From positions 310,001 to 374,000 of the forward strand of contig NZ_CAJHBR010000001.1 in assembly GCF_904846695.1 (NCBI RefSeq): 64,000 bases of DNA, given 5' to 3'. The stretch's first letter is position 1; every line of letters begins with the position of its first letter. Below the pieces are notes generated by a model, which was not told where the DNA came from, made no database searches, and was given only the letters and a program-made list of their open reading frames with translations. Position numbers and translations under genes: made by a program. This document shows, piece after piece, positions 40,867-49,569 of the stretch. Source of the DNA: Psychrobacter urativorans. Lineage in GTDB: Bacteria > Pseudomonadota > Gammaproteobacteria > Pseudomonadales > Moraxellaceae.

Positions 40867-41232
40867 ATGATCACGTCATTACCAATAGCTAAGAAACTAC
40901 TAATGGCTACTTTGGCAGTAGCGGCATTGACATTAAGTGCTTGTGCTGACAAAGAGGCGGCGACTACCGAAGCGGATACTACGGCCGATGCCCAAACTGC
41001 TATAGAGCAAGAAGCTACAGGAGTTAGTGATGTAGAGCAAGGGACTAAAAGCGTCACTAGTACAGTTACTGCAGATGATGCATCAGTCAATGGCAGTGTT
41101 AGCGCCGAAGCTGATGATAATAAGGCTACTGTTGATCAATTAGGCACGGAAGAGGGCACAGAAGCTAACACTATCGATGATTCAGAAATATTAGATGGTA
41201 GTGAAACGCAAGAACACGTGTCGACTTACTGA
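40867..41232 (+). CDS. Small acidic lipoprotein
   Basis: 121 residues. A lipoprotein signal with lipobox TLSAC (Cys about 26) is followed by a low-complexity Thr/Ala/Asp/Glu-rich chain without aromatic core, so it is probably disordered. AAGG lies upstream of the ATG (spacing about 6). No domain recognised. It lies 200 bases before the ABC importer genes but nothing ties it to them. Confidence 0.65.
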   Translation: MITSLPIAKKLLMATLAVAALTLSACADKEAATTEADTTADAQTAIEQEATGVSDVEQGTKSVTSTVTADDASVNGSVSAEADDNKATVDQLGTEEGTEANTIDDSEILDGSETQEHVSTY

Positions 41233-41433
41233 ATTTGACCATTAAGCGGCTGACTAATCAACTCTGTAAAATAAACCTTTATGTTATTAAGTTGATTGGT
41301 AAAGCTGCTAATAGTGTTATTATATAGCCACATTTTGTGTTCTAAGATGATAAAATAAGGCTCAAGTCTGCACTAGCGGCTTGGCCTTTTTTTATGATGT
41401 ATTTTTTATTAATAATCGGAAATATGCTGAACC

Positions 41434-42231
41434 ATGCCTGATATGACTAAAGACTCGACTCGCCCTATCGCCTTAGAATTGCAAGACTTACATAAGAGCT
41501 ATGGCTCCTTAGCTGTCCTAAAAGGCGTGTCTCTTACAGCCTACGATGGGGATGTTATCTCAATTCTGGGCTCATCCGGTTCCGGAAAATCCACTTTATT
41601 GCGCTGTATTAACTTGCTGGAAAAACCAACGCAAGGTCGAATTAGAGTAGGCGATGAAGAGCTAATATTAAAGCCTAATAAGTCTGGCGAGTTGCAGGCG
41701 GCAGATATCAAACAGCTTGAAAGCTTACGTGCCAGTGTGGGTTTTGTATTCCAGAACTTTAACTTGTGGCCGCATAAGACCATCCTGCAAAATATTATCG
41801 AAGGGCCAACGCAGGTTCTTAAGATAAAAAAAGACCAAGCGATTAGCGATGCAGAAGTATTATTAGCTAAGGTTGGCTTATTAGATAAAAAAGACGCTTA
41901 CCCAGCCAATTTATCTGGCGGTCAACTTCAGCGAGTGGCTATCGCTCGTGCTTTGGCTATGCAACCTAGAGTATTGTTATTCGATGAGCCTACGTCAGCG
42001 TTAGATCCTGAGCTAGTTAACGAAGTATTAGTAGTAATGCGTGAGTTGGCAGAAGAGGGTCGTACTATGTTGATTGTCACTCATGAAATGCGTTTTGCCC
42101 GCGAAGTTTCTAGCCAAGTAGTGTTCTTGCATCAAGGCGTGGTGGAAGAGATAGGTACTCCTGAAAAAGTCTTTGATAATCCAAACTCGCAACGAGTCAG
42201 AGACTTTATGGCTTCGCATCGTCAACACTAG
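41434..42231 (+). CDS. Polar amino acid ABC importer, ATP-binding subunit
   Basis: 265 residues of the ArtP/HisP/GlnQ type. Walker [10 protein letters not shown] near 48, Q-loop [14 protein letters not shown] signature LSGGQLQR, Walker [13 protein letters not shown] and switch His in IVTHEMRFA are complete. It powers the permeases encoded at 45897-47369. It has its own terminator (42318-42350), so it is separated from the binding-protein genes, and may be transcribed apart from them. Substrate likely a basic or polar amino acid. Confidence 0.93.
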   Translation: MPDMTKDSTRPIALELQDLHKSYGSLAVLKGVSLTAYDGDVISILGSSGSGKSTLLRCINLLEKPTQGRIRVGDEELILKPNKSGELQAADIKQLESLRASVGFVFQNFNLWPHKTILQNIIEGPTQVLKIKKDQAISDAEVLLAKVGLLDKKDAYPANLSGGQLQRVAIARALAMQPRVLLFDEPTSALDPELVNEVLVVMRELAEEGRTMLIVTHEMRFAREVSSQVVFLHQGVVEEIGTPEKVFDNPNSQRVRDFMASHRQH

Positions 42232-42625
42232 TATCTTAGAGCTATCCGCTTATCCGTTAGCAGATCAAAACTAGCAGCTGCCAAGGTTTTTGCCCAACAC
42301 GCTCAGTACTACATATTAAGCCACTAGCCTTTGCTGAGTGGCTTTTTATTATCAACTAACCTTGAAGTAAAAAATCCACTCTCCTAGTTTTACTACTATT
42401 ATCTGCATGGCACTAGTCAAAATCTCGGCTGAACTATTATAGTTATTACTCTACCGTTTATTACGGGATAATGACAGTCAACACCTAAAACGTTTGTTTT
42501 TGATATTTTAGTAAGGTATTATCGAGGGGTTTATAACCTATCGATATTTATGACTATTTTAGTGATTTGGCATGGATGTCAAATGCCAATAATAGCAGCC
42601 ACGCTTATCAAGAATTAAGGAACAT
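42232..42625. other. Region between ABC ATPase and binding-protein genes
   Basis: 394 bases with a terminator at 42318-42350 and, further on, the likely promoter of the first binding-protein gene. No gene visible. Confidence 0.45.
42318..42350 (+). terminator. Terminator after the ABC ATPase gene
   Basis: AAGCCACT pairs with AGTGGCTT, loop about 10 bases, followed by TTTTATT. Confidence 0.8.
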
Positions 42626-43420
42626 ATGATGTTTAACTCCCGTCTTTTATGGTCATCTATGACTATTACTGCCGCTATAACCTTGGCTGCTTGTAGTCAG
42701 CAAGATACTGCTAACACTGATGCTAACGCTACTGCTACTGATAGCGCTGGTAAAACCATTCGTATCGCTACAGAAGGGGCTTATCCTCCTTTTAACTTCA
42801 CTAATGCTGATGGTAGTCTTGGCGGTTATGACATTGATGTAGCTAATGCTCTGTGTAAGCAAATGCAAGCCAAATGTGAAATCGTTGCTCAAGATTGGGA
42901 CGGTATCATTCCAGGCTTATTAGCACAAAAGTATGATGCAGTGATTGCTGGTATGTCGATCACTCCTGAACGTCAAGAAAAAGTTGACTTTACCGAACCT
43001 TATTTCGCTAACACTATGGTATGGCTTACTGACACTAAAGGCAGCTTTAATCCTTTAGCTATTAAAAATCTGAATCTAGGTGGTCAACGATCAACTACTC
43101 CTGGTGCTTATTTGCAAGATAACTATGAAGGCAAAGACGGCAATACTGTACAGTTATATGACAATTACGATAATGCCTATTTGGATCTAAAATCAGGGCG
43201 TAGTGATGCTGTATTAGCTGAAAAAGTCTCAGCAAAATCATGGTTAAAAGACAATCCTAAAGGCTTCGGTATAGTAGGCGATGAGATTGATAACGATGAT
43301 AATATTGCTATTGCAGTACGCAAAGGTGATTCATTAAGAGAAGACTTCAACAAGGCTTTGACTGAGATTCGCAGCAATGGTGAGTTAGCACGCCTTGAAC
43401 AAGCTAATTTTGGTGAATAG
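42626..43420 (+). CDS. Amino acid ABC importer, substrate-binding lipoprotein 1
   Basis: 264 residues, family 3 solute-binding protein. Lipoprotein signal with LAACS (Cys about 23). The typical EGAYPPFNFTNADGSLGGYD, QDWDGIIPGL and AGMSITPERQEKVDFTEPYF are seen, with the ligand-binding Arg in SITPER and Asp in GRSDAVLAEK, so it should bind a polar or basic amino acid. AAGGA lies 4 bases before ATG 42626 and 7 before ATG 42629, the latter being equally likely. It is closer to binding protein 3 than to 2. Confidence 0.92.
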   Translation: MMFNSRLLWSSMTITAAITLAACSQQDTANTDANATATDSAGKTIRIATEGAYPPFNFTNADGSLGGYDIDVANALCKQMQAKCEIVAQDWDGIIPGLLAQKYDAVIAGMSITPERQEKVDFTEPYFANTMVWLTDTKGSFNPLAIKNLNLGGQRSTTPGAYLQDNYEGKDGNTVQLYDNYDNAYLDLKSGRSDAVLAEKVSAKSWLKDNPKGFGIVGDEIDNDDNIAIAVRKGDSLREDFNKALTEIRSNGELARLEQANFGE

Positions 43421-43556
43421 TTTTTAGTAATCGTTATGGTTTGTTAAGTTGCGATCTACTAAGTCATTTACCTATCAAGTTACTCCCTATACAGTAGTGA
43501 GCCCTTGGCTAATAAGCCAATTTAGCCACTACTAGATAAACACAGGAATAGACATT

Positions 43557-44450
43557 ATGGCCCTTTCAATAGCTTCATCAAAAATAACTAAAGCCATGTG
43601 GCTGGCACCTTTGAGTGCTGCTGTACTTATGCTGGCTGGCTGTAATAATAGTGCCACACCAACTGAGAACGCTGCGACTGATACCTCAGCTGACGCTACG
43701 CCATTGAATATCAAAATCGCTACCGAATCGAGCTATAAGCCTTTTAGCTATACTGATGCTGATGGCAAACTTATCGGTTATGAGATCGAGCTAGTCGATG
43801 CTTTATGTGAGCAAATGAAAGCTAAGTGTGAAGTGATTTCTCAGGACTGGGATGGTCTGATTCCTGGCCTAAATGCGCAAAAATTCGATGCTGCTATTGC
43901 TGGCATGTCGATTACTCCTGAGCGTAAAGAAGTGGTAGAGTTTAGCGATCCGTACTTTTATAGTGGTATCGTGCTAATTGGTAAAAAAGGCGATAATATT
44001 AGGGTTGAAGACCTAAAAGGTCAATCTATCGGCTCACAGCGTGCAACTATTGCCTCGCAGTACTTGCAAGCCGATCATCCAGAAGCAGATATCAAGCTCT
44101 ATGATACGCAAGATAATGCTTACTTAGATCTAACCTCAGGTCGTGTCCGTGCCATGATGTCTGATAAAGTCACTGGTATTGACTGGATAAAAACAGCAGC
44201 TGGTCAGGACTACGAAGTTAAAGGCCAAGAAATCAGCACTAATGATGATGCTATGGGTATTGCTTTTCGTAAAGGCGATGCTCTAGTAGCAAAATTCAAT
44301 ACCGCTTTAGCTGAGCTAAAAGCTAATGGTACTTATGATCAAATCACTAGTAGTTATTTCGGTACTACCACTACTGCTGCTGCGCAGACCTCAGTGACTC
44401 CAGCTACCGAAGCGGTCGTTGAAGATAAGACGGTTAAAGTAGCTAATTAA
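43557..44450 (+). CDS. Amino acid ABC importer, substrate-binding lipoprotein 2
   Basis: 297 residues, family 3. Lipobox LAGC (Cys about 29). ESSYKPFSYTDADGKLIGYE, QDWDGLIPGL and AGMSITPERKEVVEF keep the fold and the Arg, but where relatives have GR-x-D-A this protein has GRVRAMMSDK, so a ligand-contact Asp appears to be Arg. The C-terminus has a 25-residue Thr/Ala/Val-rich extension. It may bind a different ligand, for instance one without a free alpha-amino group. It lies between two intact paralogues. Confidence 0.9.
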   Translation: MALSIASSKITKAMWLAPLSAAVLMLAGCNNSATPTENAATDTSADATPLNIKIATESSYKPFSYTDADGKLIGYEIELVDALCEQMKAKCEVISQDWDGLIPGLNAQKFDAAIAGMSITPERKEVVEFSDPYFYSGIVLIGKKGDNIRVEDLKGQSIGSQRATIASQYLQADHPEADIKLYDTQDNAYLDLTSGRVRAMMSDKVTGIDWIKTAAGQDYEVKGQEISTNDDAMGIAFRKGDALVAKFNTALAELKANGTYDQITSSYFGTTTTAAAQTSVTPATEAVVEDKTVKVAN

Positions 44451-44600
44451 TAGCCGCATCATTAATAGCTATATCAAAATCAGCTAAAAATATGATTTAA
44501 CACTGTAGTAGCGGGTAGCTAATAGCCTGTTTATTGGTCAGAGCCAAGTTACTACTTTTAACTATTCAGTTCATACGCTTAGCTAATAAGGGAATTAAGG

Positions 44601-45557
44601 ATGATGACCAACAGTAATGCTAGCCAAGTTTCAGTCTTCAATAAGCTACTAGATGGCAAGGGCACAACCAGAGGCCACCTATCGAAGACAATCCTGACCT
44701 TAGCTGCGGGCTTAGCTTTAGCGAGCTGTGGTAATAATCAACAAGTAGGCACAGAGGCGAATACTGACAGCAGCGACAATGCTGCTGCTAGTCATGATGA
44801 AGTGCTACGTATTGGTACAGAAGGCGCTTATCCGCCATTTAACTATACTAATGCTGATGGCTCGCTTGGCGGTTTCGATGTCGAAATGGCCAATGCTTTG
44901 TGTGCAGATATGAAAGTGACTTGTGAAATCATCGCTCAAGATTGGGACGGTATTATTCCCGGCTTAAAAGCAGGTAAATACGATGCCATCGTTGCTGCTA
45001 TGTCGATCACCCCAGAACGTGCTGAGCAAGTCAGCTTTACTGATCCTTACTTTAGTAATAATTTAGTATTTTTGGCTAAGCAAGGTAGCAATTTTGATCC
45101 TAGCAACGCTGAGGATATTGATAAAAATCTAATCGCAGCCCAGCGCTCGACGATTTCATCACAGTGGCTTGAAAAAGCTTATCCACAAGCCAAAATGAAG
45201 CTCTATGATACTTTGAGTAATGCTTTTTTAGACTTAGGCTCAGATCGTGTTGATGCGATGATCTCTGATAAGCTACCAGCGCTACAGTGGCTTAACTCAA
45301 CCTCTGGCAAGAATTATGTGCTAAAAGGTGATGAGATCGATATTAATGATAACTTCGCTATTGCTGTACGTCCGGGCGATGAGCTACAAGCTAAGCTCAA
45401 TAAAGCCTTAGCCAATATAAAAGCTAATGGTGTTTATGATGATCTTAATAAAAGATATTTTTCAGTACCAGCCGCTACTAGTGCTGTAGGCGGTGAACCA
45501 GCAACCGCAGCAGCAGCAAAGCCGGAAGCTAGTACTGCTGATAGCAAAGCCCAGTAA
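44601..45557 (+). CDS. Amino acid ABC importer, substrate-binding lipoprotein 3
   Basis: 318 residues. The lipobox LASC lies unusually late (Cys about 48), after a polar N-terminal stretch and a hydrophobic segment; a later start would be more usual but no ATG is available there. EGAYPPFNYTNADGSLGGFD, AQDWDGIIPGL, MSITPERAEQVSFTDPYF and DRVDAMISDK keep ligand contacts. A 30-residue Ala-rich tail ends the protein. Adjacent ATGATG codons 0-3 bases after AAGG make the exact start uncertain. Confidence 0.9.
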   Translation: MMTNSNASQVSVFNKLLDGKGTTRGHLSKTILTLAAGLALASCGNNQQVGTEANTDSSDNAAASHDEVLRIGTEGAYPPFNYTNADGSLGGFDVEMANALCADMKVTCEIIAQDWDGIIPGLKAGKYDAIVAAMSITPERAEQVSFTDPYFSNNLVFLAKQGSNFDPSNAEDIDKNLIAAQRSTISSQWLEKAYPQAKMKLYDTLSNAFLDLGSDRVDAMISDKLPALQWLNSTSGKNYVLKGDEIDINDNFAIAVRPGDELQAKLNKALANIKANGVYDDLNKRYFSVPAATSAVGGEPATAAAAKPEASTADSKAQ

Positions 45558-45585
45558 CCCTCGAATAATTTAGAAGTAAAATTTG

Positions 45586-45616
45586 GGATATCACTGTAAT
45601 GGTGTTATCCTTTTCG
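45586..45616 (+). terminator. Terminator-like hairpin after binding protein 3
   Basis: GGATATCAC pairs with GGTGTTATCC (one bulge), followed by TTTTCGCTTTTTT. It may be leaky. Confidence 0.65.
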
Positions 45617-45781
45617 CTTTTTTAGCTTCGCCTTTAACGGGCTATTTGAGATGGGCGTTAGCAAGATAAAGCCGTAGTACTATTAGCAATATAAAACCTT
45701 TATGCAAAGAGAAGTTTTTTGCTGATTATGGCTTTTATTTTTGTGATTAAACATCAATGCTGCTGGATATGATAAAATCAG

Positions 45782-45808
45782 CGCTCATTGCTATATCTGC
45801 AATGAGCG
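45782..45808. promoter_or_regulatory. Perfect 10-bp hairpin upstream of the permease pair
   Basis: CGCTCATTGC and GCAATGAGCG flank a 7-base TATATCT loop. With no T-tract it is unlikely to be a terminator. It could be an operator or an mRNA processing or stability element. Confidence 0.5.
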
Positions 45809-45896
45809 AACCGATCACTGATTGTTTTGACCATTATTTTATTAACTTGTTAGGGCGTTTAGTACGTCCCCATCTAAAAAGAATGAGTGAGCCCTA

Positions 45897-46631
45897 GTGT
45901 TTGATTTACAAGGATTTGGCGCGCTATTACTAAGCGGCGCAACCGTCACCATTAAGATTGCTATGGCCAGCCTAGTCATCGGTATGTTATTAGGGTTGCT
46001 AGGTGCTACTGCTAAGTTATCTAACGTTTGGCTACTGCGTAAACTTGCCCTTCTATATACAGGGATAATGCGTGGTATCCCTGAGCTGCTACTAGTACTA
46101 TTTATCTATTATGGTGGCTCTATCTTACTGATGAGCGTCCTCAAAAAGTTCGGTTATACTGACTATGTCGAAATCAGTGCTTTTTGGGCTGGAGTCATGG
46201 CCTTGTCTATTGCTTTCGGTGCTTATGCGACCGAAATCTTTCGCATGTCGATCCAAGAGATCCCTGTGGGTCAAAGCGAGGCAGCACAAGCGATTGGTCT
46301 GCGTCCTTTGCAGATATTCTATCGTATTACTTTACCGCAAGTATGGCAGATTGCGTTGCCTGGGCTTGGCAACTTATTCCTAGTCTTACTCAAAGATACA
46401 GCTTTAGTCTCAGTAGTTGGTCTCAAAGATATTATGTATCAATCCTCACGTGCCGCACAGTCCACTCAGCAGCCGTTTACCTTTTATATGGCAGCGGCGA
46501 TTATTTACTTGGGTTTAACAATGTTGATTACTGGCTTTATGATGTGGCTTGAGTGGCGCGCGAATCCTGCTGCTCGTTATGCTAAAAAGCTGAGTCGTCA
46601 ATCAATAACCAATCAATCAATCAAAGGGTAG
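45897..46631 (+). CDS. Polar amino acid ABC importer, permease 1 (ArtQ-like)
   Basis: 244 residues, five hydrophobic segments. It shows GIMRGIPELLLVLFIYYGG near 58-76, and the coupling loop GQSEAAQAIGLRPLQIFYRI then LPQVWQIALPGLGN, the EAA motif of amino acid permeases. The start is GTG 45897 with GAGTGAG about 5 bases upstream. It pairs with the following permease and should use the ATPase at 41434-42231. Confidence 0.92.
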   Translation: MFDLQGFGALLLSGATVTIKIAMASLVIGMLLGLLGATAKLSNVWLLRKLALLYTGIMRGIPELLLVLFIYYGGSILLMSVLKKFGYTDYVEISAFWAGVMALSIAFGAYATEIFRMSIQEIPVGQSEAAQAIGLRPLQIFYRITLPQVWQIALPGLGNLFLVLLKDTALVSVVGLKDIMYQSSRAAQSTQQPFTFYMAAAIIYLGLTMLITGFMMWLEWRANPAARYAKKLSRQSITNQSIKG

Positions 46632-46643
46632 GGGGAGAAGCTC

Positions 46644-47369
46644 ATGGATTGGAATTGGCAGGTTATTTTTGAGAGTATCCCAGTTTTGTTAGATGGTGCA
46701 GTATTGACTGCAAAGATGGTTGTTATCTCCGGTATTATTGGTTTGATCTTTGGTATAGTGCTAGCACTGTTGCGCTTGTCTAAAAGCTGGATGGTACAAC
46801 TACTCCCTTTTTGTTATATCTTCTTTTTTCGTGGCACGCCGCTATTAGTACAAATATTTTTGATCTACTACGGTCTTGGTCAGTTTGAAGCCGTACGTAG
46901 CTCATTTCTATGGGAACCGGTACTGAGTCAAGCCTACTGGTGCGCTATCATCGCTTTTACTATGAATACTAGCGCTTATTTGGCAGAAATCATTCGTGGG
47001 GCTATTCAAGCTATTCCGGTTGGCGAGCTTGAAGCAGCTGACGCTATCGGTATGTCCAAGTGGCAAAAGCTGACTCGTATCACCTTACCACGGGCTTTTG
47101 GTATCGTTATTCCTGCTTATAGCAACGAAGTTATTTTTATGCTCAAAGGTAGTGCCTTAGCTTCAACTATTGCTTTGATGGATATCATGGGCGAGACACG
47201 AACAGTTATTTCGAAAACTTACACTTCAATTGAAATGTTCTTTGCCGCAGGTATCGTCTATTTATTATTAACTTGGGTAATATTGTTTATTTTTAGACTG
47301 TTCGAGAAGCATATGAATCGCTATATGACTTATGTGCCACCTGATGTGACCACTCATACTATTCCGTAA
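46644..47369 (+). CDS. Polar amino acid ABC importer, permease 2 (ArtM-like)
   Basis: 241 residues, five hydrophobic segments; FFRGTPLLVQIFLIYYGLG near 58-75 and the EAA loop VGELEAADAIGMSKWQKLTR then LPRAFGIVIPAYSNE are typical. GGGGGAG is 7 bases before the ATG and the gene follows permease 1 by 12 bases, so the two are translated together and form the heterodimeric channel. Confidence 0.93.
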   Translation: MDWNWQVIFESIPVLLDGAVLTAKMVVISGIIGLIFGIVLALLRLSKSWMVQLLPFCYIFFFRGTPLLVQIFLIYYGLGQFEAVRSSFLWEPVLSQAYWCAIIAFTMNTSAYLAEIIRGAIQAIPVGELEAADAIGMSKWQKLTRITLPRAFGIVIPAYSNEVIFMLKGSALASTIALMDIMGETRTVISKTYTSIEMFFAAGIVYLLLTWVILFIFRLFEKHMNRYMTYVPPDVTTHTIP

Positions 47370-47428
47370 CTTATTGACATATCTATTACAATAGTAATCA
47401 TAAGTAAAAAAACATACGATGTATCAAA

Positions 47429-47460
47429 AATAAGGCCTTAAAAATACTTAAGGCCTTATT
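47429..47460 (+). terminator. Hairpin after the permease genes
   Basis: AATAAGGCCTTAA pairs perfectly with TTAAGGCCTTATT, 5-6 base loop. It has only a short T-tract but its place 60 bases after permease 2 suits a terminator. Confidence 0.65.
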
Positions 47461-47534
47461 AGCTTAATAGAGCCTAAGATTTAGTAGGCCAGGTAATTAT
47501 TTTAAATATTTTTATATGAAAAAGTAGGTAGATT

Positions 47535-49400
47535 TTGAATAGAAATTCCAATGTACTATTTGATAAAGATTTGAGCGAAAATTCATACCAGTTGTTAGAG
47601 AAAGGTATAGGCAAAAAAGTAGCAGGTTATCCTCTCCAACATTTAACTGCCGACTTAGGCAATAGCCTAGATAAGAGGTTAGATAGTGACTTAAACTATC
47701 ATCTAGCAAAAGATGCTGATAATGGCTTAGAGGAGTTGCTAAGTAAAGATCTTATTAAAAAGAAGAAAAAAAAGAAAAAAGATAAACCTGAATTAGTAAC
47801 CCCAGTAGCTATTAACTTTGATAAAGCCTTAGAAACGGATGCTAAACCCTTACTGGGCACTTCAAAAGCTGTCGAAACTATGTTTCGCAACGCCTTACGT
47901 ACTGAGCTGGATTTGATCGCCTTAGCGGCCACCAAAGCCAATATTATGATCTCGCTCAATGGTATTATAATCTCAGCTTTGATGATTTCAGGCGCCTTTA
48001 TCTTTGTGTCCTCAGCAGCATTTTTGATCCCAGCTGGGATGTTTATGTTTACTGCTGCCGCTTCAATATTCTTCGCTATACTCGCCGCCTCACCTGAAAA
48101 ATCACAATTCTTCAAAGGTTTTTCTAATTGGTTAAAAGCCTTTATTAAGCGTGAAGCACATTTTCGTGATTTAAAGCAATACTTGGCACTAGCCAATCGA
48201 ACTTCGTTGAACGGCGATATCAATCCACTGATTAATAAAGACCGTATGCAATTGTCGCGTGAAGAGTACTGGGAGCGCATGCAGATACTGATGCGTGATC
48301 GTGATGAGACTTATCATGCAATGAGTGATCAGCTCTACTGGCTCGGTCAAATAGCGGCGCACAACTTTAAAATGCTCAACATCTCTTATAGCTTATTCCG
48401 TTGGGGTATGCTGGCTTCCGTATTGGCTTCTATCCTACTAAAAGCAATGCTATTCTTTTATCCAGGAGTAGGTGCTGACGTTCCCCCACAGCTAGATCAA
48501 ACAGGCATGGGTACTTTGACTGGGGTCTTTGAGCCATCAGCGGTGCAACAGTTGCCCGATGGTCGAGTGTTAGTAATTGAGGATGAAGAGCAGCGCGCAA
48601 TGAATCTTATGACTATAGCGCCTGATGGTAGCTTGAGTGAAAATGCAGTAGCTAGTCTACAGTTGACGCGTAGCTTCGGTCGTAAGCTCAATGATTTAGA
48701 ATGCCTAGCCGCTGATGACAAAGGTTTTATTTATGCGGCTACCTCGCATTCGTCTGACACGAATGGTAAACGTGATCCTAATCGCGAACAGCTAATACGC
48801 TTTCGGGTTAACGGTAACATCGCCGGTGATATCTCTAACATCAGTAATTTACGTGATAGCTTAATGAAGTCGCCAGTGCTGGAGGCTGCCTTTAAGGCAC
48901 GACTGAATACTAAGGCTAATTTTGATAAGCTAGATATCGAAGGCTTAGCTTATGACGATAGCAAAAACTCTCTAATGCTAGGCTTGCGGGCGCCTATGGC
49001 TGGCAAGCTATCTGTCATTATACCTATTACTAACTCAAATCAGATGTTTACCGATAAAGTGGCTCCAGTATTTGATCAGCCTATTTTCTTAGATCTGAAT
49101 GGCGGTGGTATTCGTTCTCTATATTTCGATCCAGTATTAGCAGTATTCGTTATCGCCAATGAAATCAATGATCCAGCAGGTAATAAAGAAGCGCAAATTT
49201 GGACATGGACCGGTAACCGTGAAGACAAGCCTGTTAAAGTGGCTACCCCTGAGTTAGCAGCGCTTCAAAATATTGAAGCGGTTGATTCAATCACTGCTAA
49301 CGGTACTATCAAAATGTTATTCATGGCTGATGAAGGCGATGCTAAAAAGGGCATTCACGCCAGATATATGATGTTAGATTATAAGAAATTTACCCAATAA
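47535..49400 (+). CDS. DUF5706 (PycTM-like) membrane module fused to DUF3616-like beta-propeller
   Basis: 621 residues. After a charged N-terminus with an eight-Lys run (about 75-82) comes a DUF5706/Pycsar-effector-type domain: KAVETMFRNALRTELDL (111-127), two helices (KANIMISLNGIIISALM and IPAGMFMFTAAASIFFAILA), then LSREEYWERMQILMRDRD (about 240), DQLYWLGQ and a third helix (about 289-310). Residues about 325-621 form a DUF3616-like domain (FEPSAVQQLPDGRVLVIEDE, DPNREQLIRFRV, LMLGLRAPMAGKLSVI). Three helices place the propeller in the periplasm, consistent with its secreted paralogue 170 bases downstream. Start TTG 47535 follows AGGTAG. No nucleotide cyclase gene is adjacent. Confidence 0.8.
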   Translation: MNRNSNVLFDKDLSENSYQLLEKGIGKKVAGYPLQHLTADLGNSLDKRLDSDLNYHLAKDADNGLEELLSKDLIKKKKKKKKDKPELVTPVAINFDKALETDAKPLLGTSKAVETMFRNALRTELDLIALAATKANIMISLNGIIISALMISGAFIFVSSAAFLIPAGMFMFTAAASIFFAILAASPEKSQFFKGFSNWLKAFIKREAHFRDLKQYLALANRTSLNGDINPLINKDRMQLSREEYWERMQILMRDRDETYHAMSDQLYWLGQIAAHNFKMLNISYSLFRWGMLASVLASILLKAMLFFYPGVGADVPPQLDQTGMGTLTGVFEPSAVQQLPDGRVLVIEDEEQRAMNLMTIAPDGSLSENAVASLQLTRSFGRKLNDLECLAADDKGFIYAATSHSSDTNGKRDPNREQLIRFRVNGNIAGDISNISNLRDSLMKSPVLEAAFKARLNTKANFDKLDIEGLAYDDSKNSLMLGLRAPMAGKLSVIIPITNSNQMFTDKVAPVFDQPIFLDLNGGGIRSLYFDPVLAVFVIANEINDPAGNKEAQIWTWTGNREDKPVKVATPELAALQNIEAVDSITANGTIKMLFMADEGDAKKGIHARYMMLDYKKFTQ

Positions 49401-49569
49401 ATGTTGTTTAGTCTGAGCTACGGCTATTAGTTAACCTAATTATAGCTGTGGCTTTAACAAGGTGAGCTTAGTAGCTAATCATCAGCGATACTATTTATTT
49501 TATTATTTAATTCACTATTTTATTATTACCTATACTGTTGCACAGTTAACCCTCTCATGAGAAAGTATT

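Larger units (their letters stand above)
45558..45896. other. Region between binding-protein 3 and permease genes
   Basis: 339 bases with a terminator-like hairpin (45586-45616) and a strong second hairpin (45782-45808) 90 bases before the permease start. Confidence 0.5.

Noticed and set aside
46165..46552. Overlapping open frames inside permease 1 on the same strand
   Set aside because: Out-of-frame with a clear permease; no start signals or protein-like features.
47535..49400. Complete Pycsar defence operon
   Set aside because: No uridylate or cytidylate cyclase gene lies next to it; flanks are amino acid transport and metabolic genes, so a full defence system cannot be claimed.
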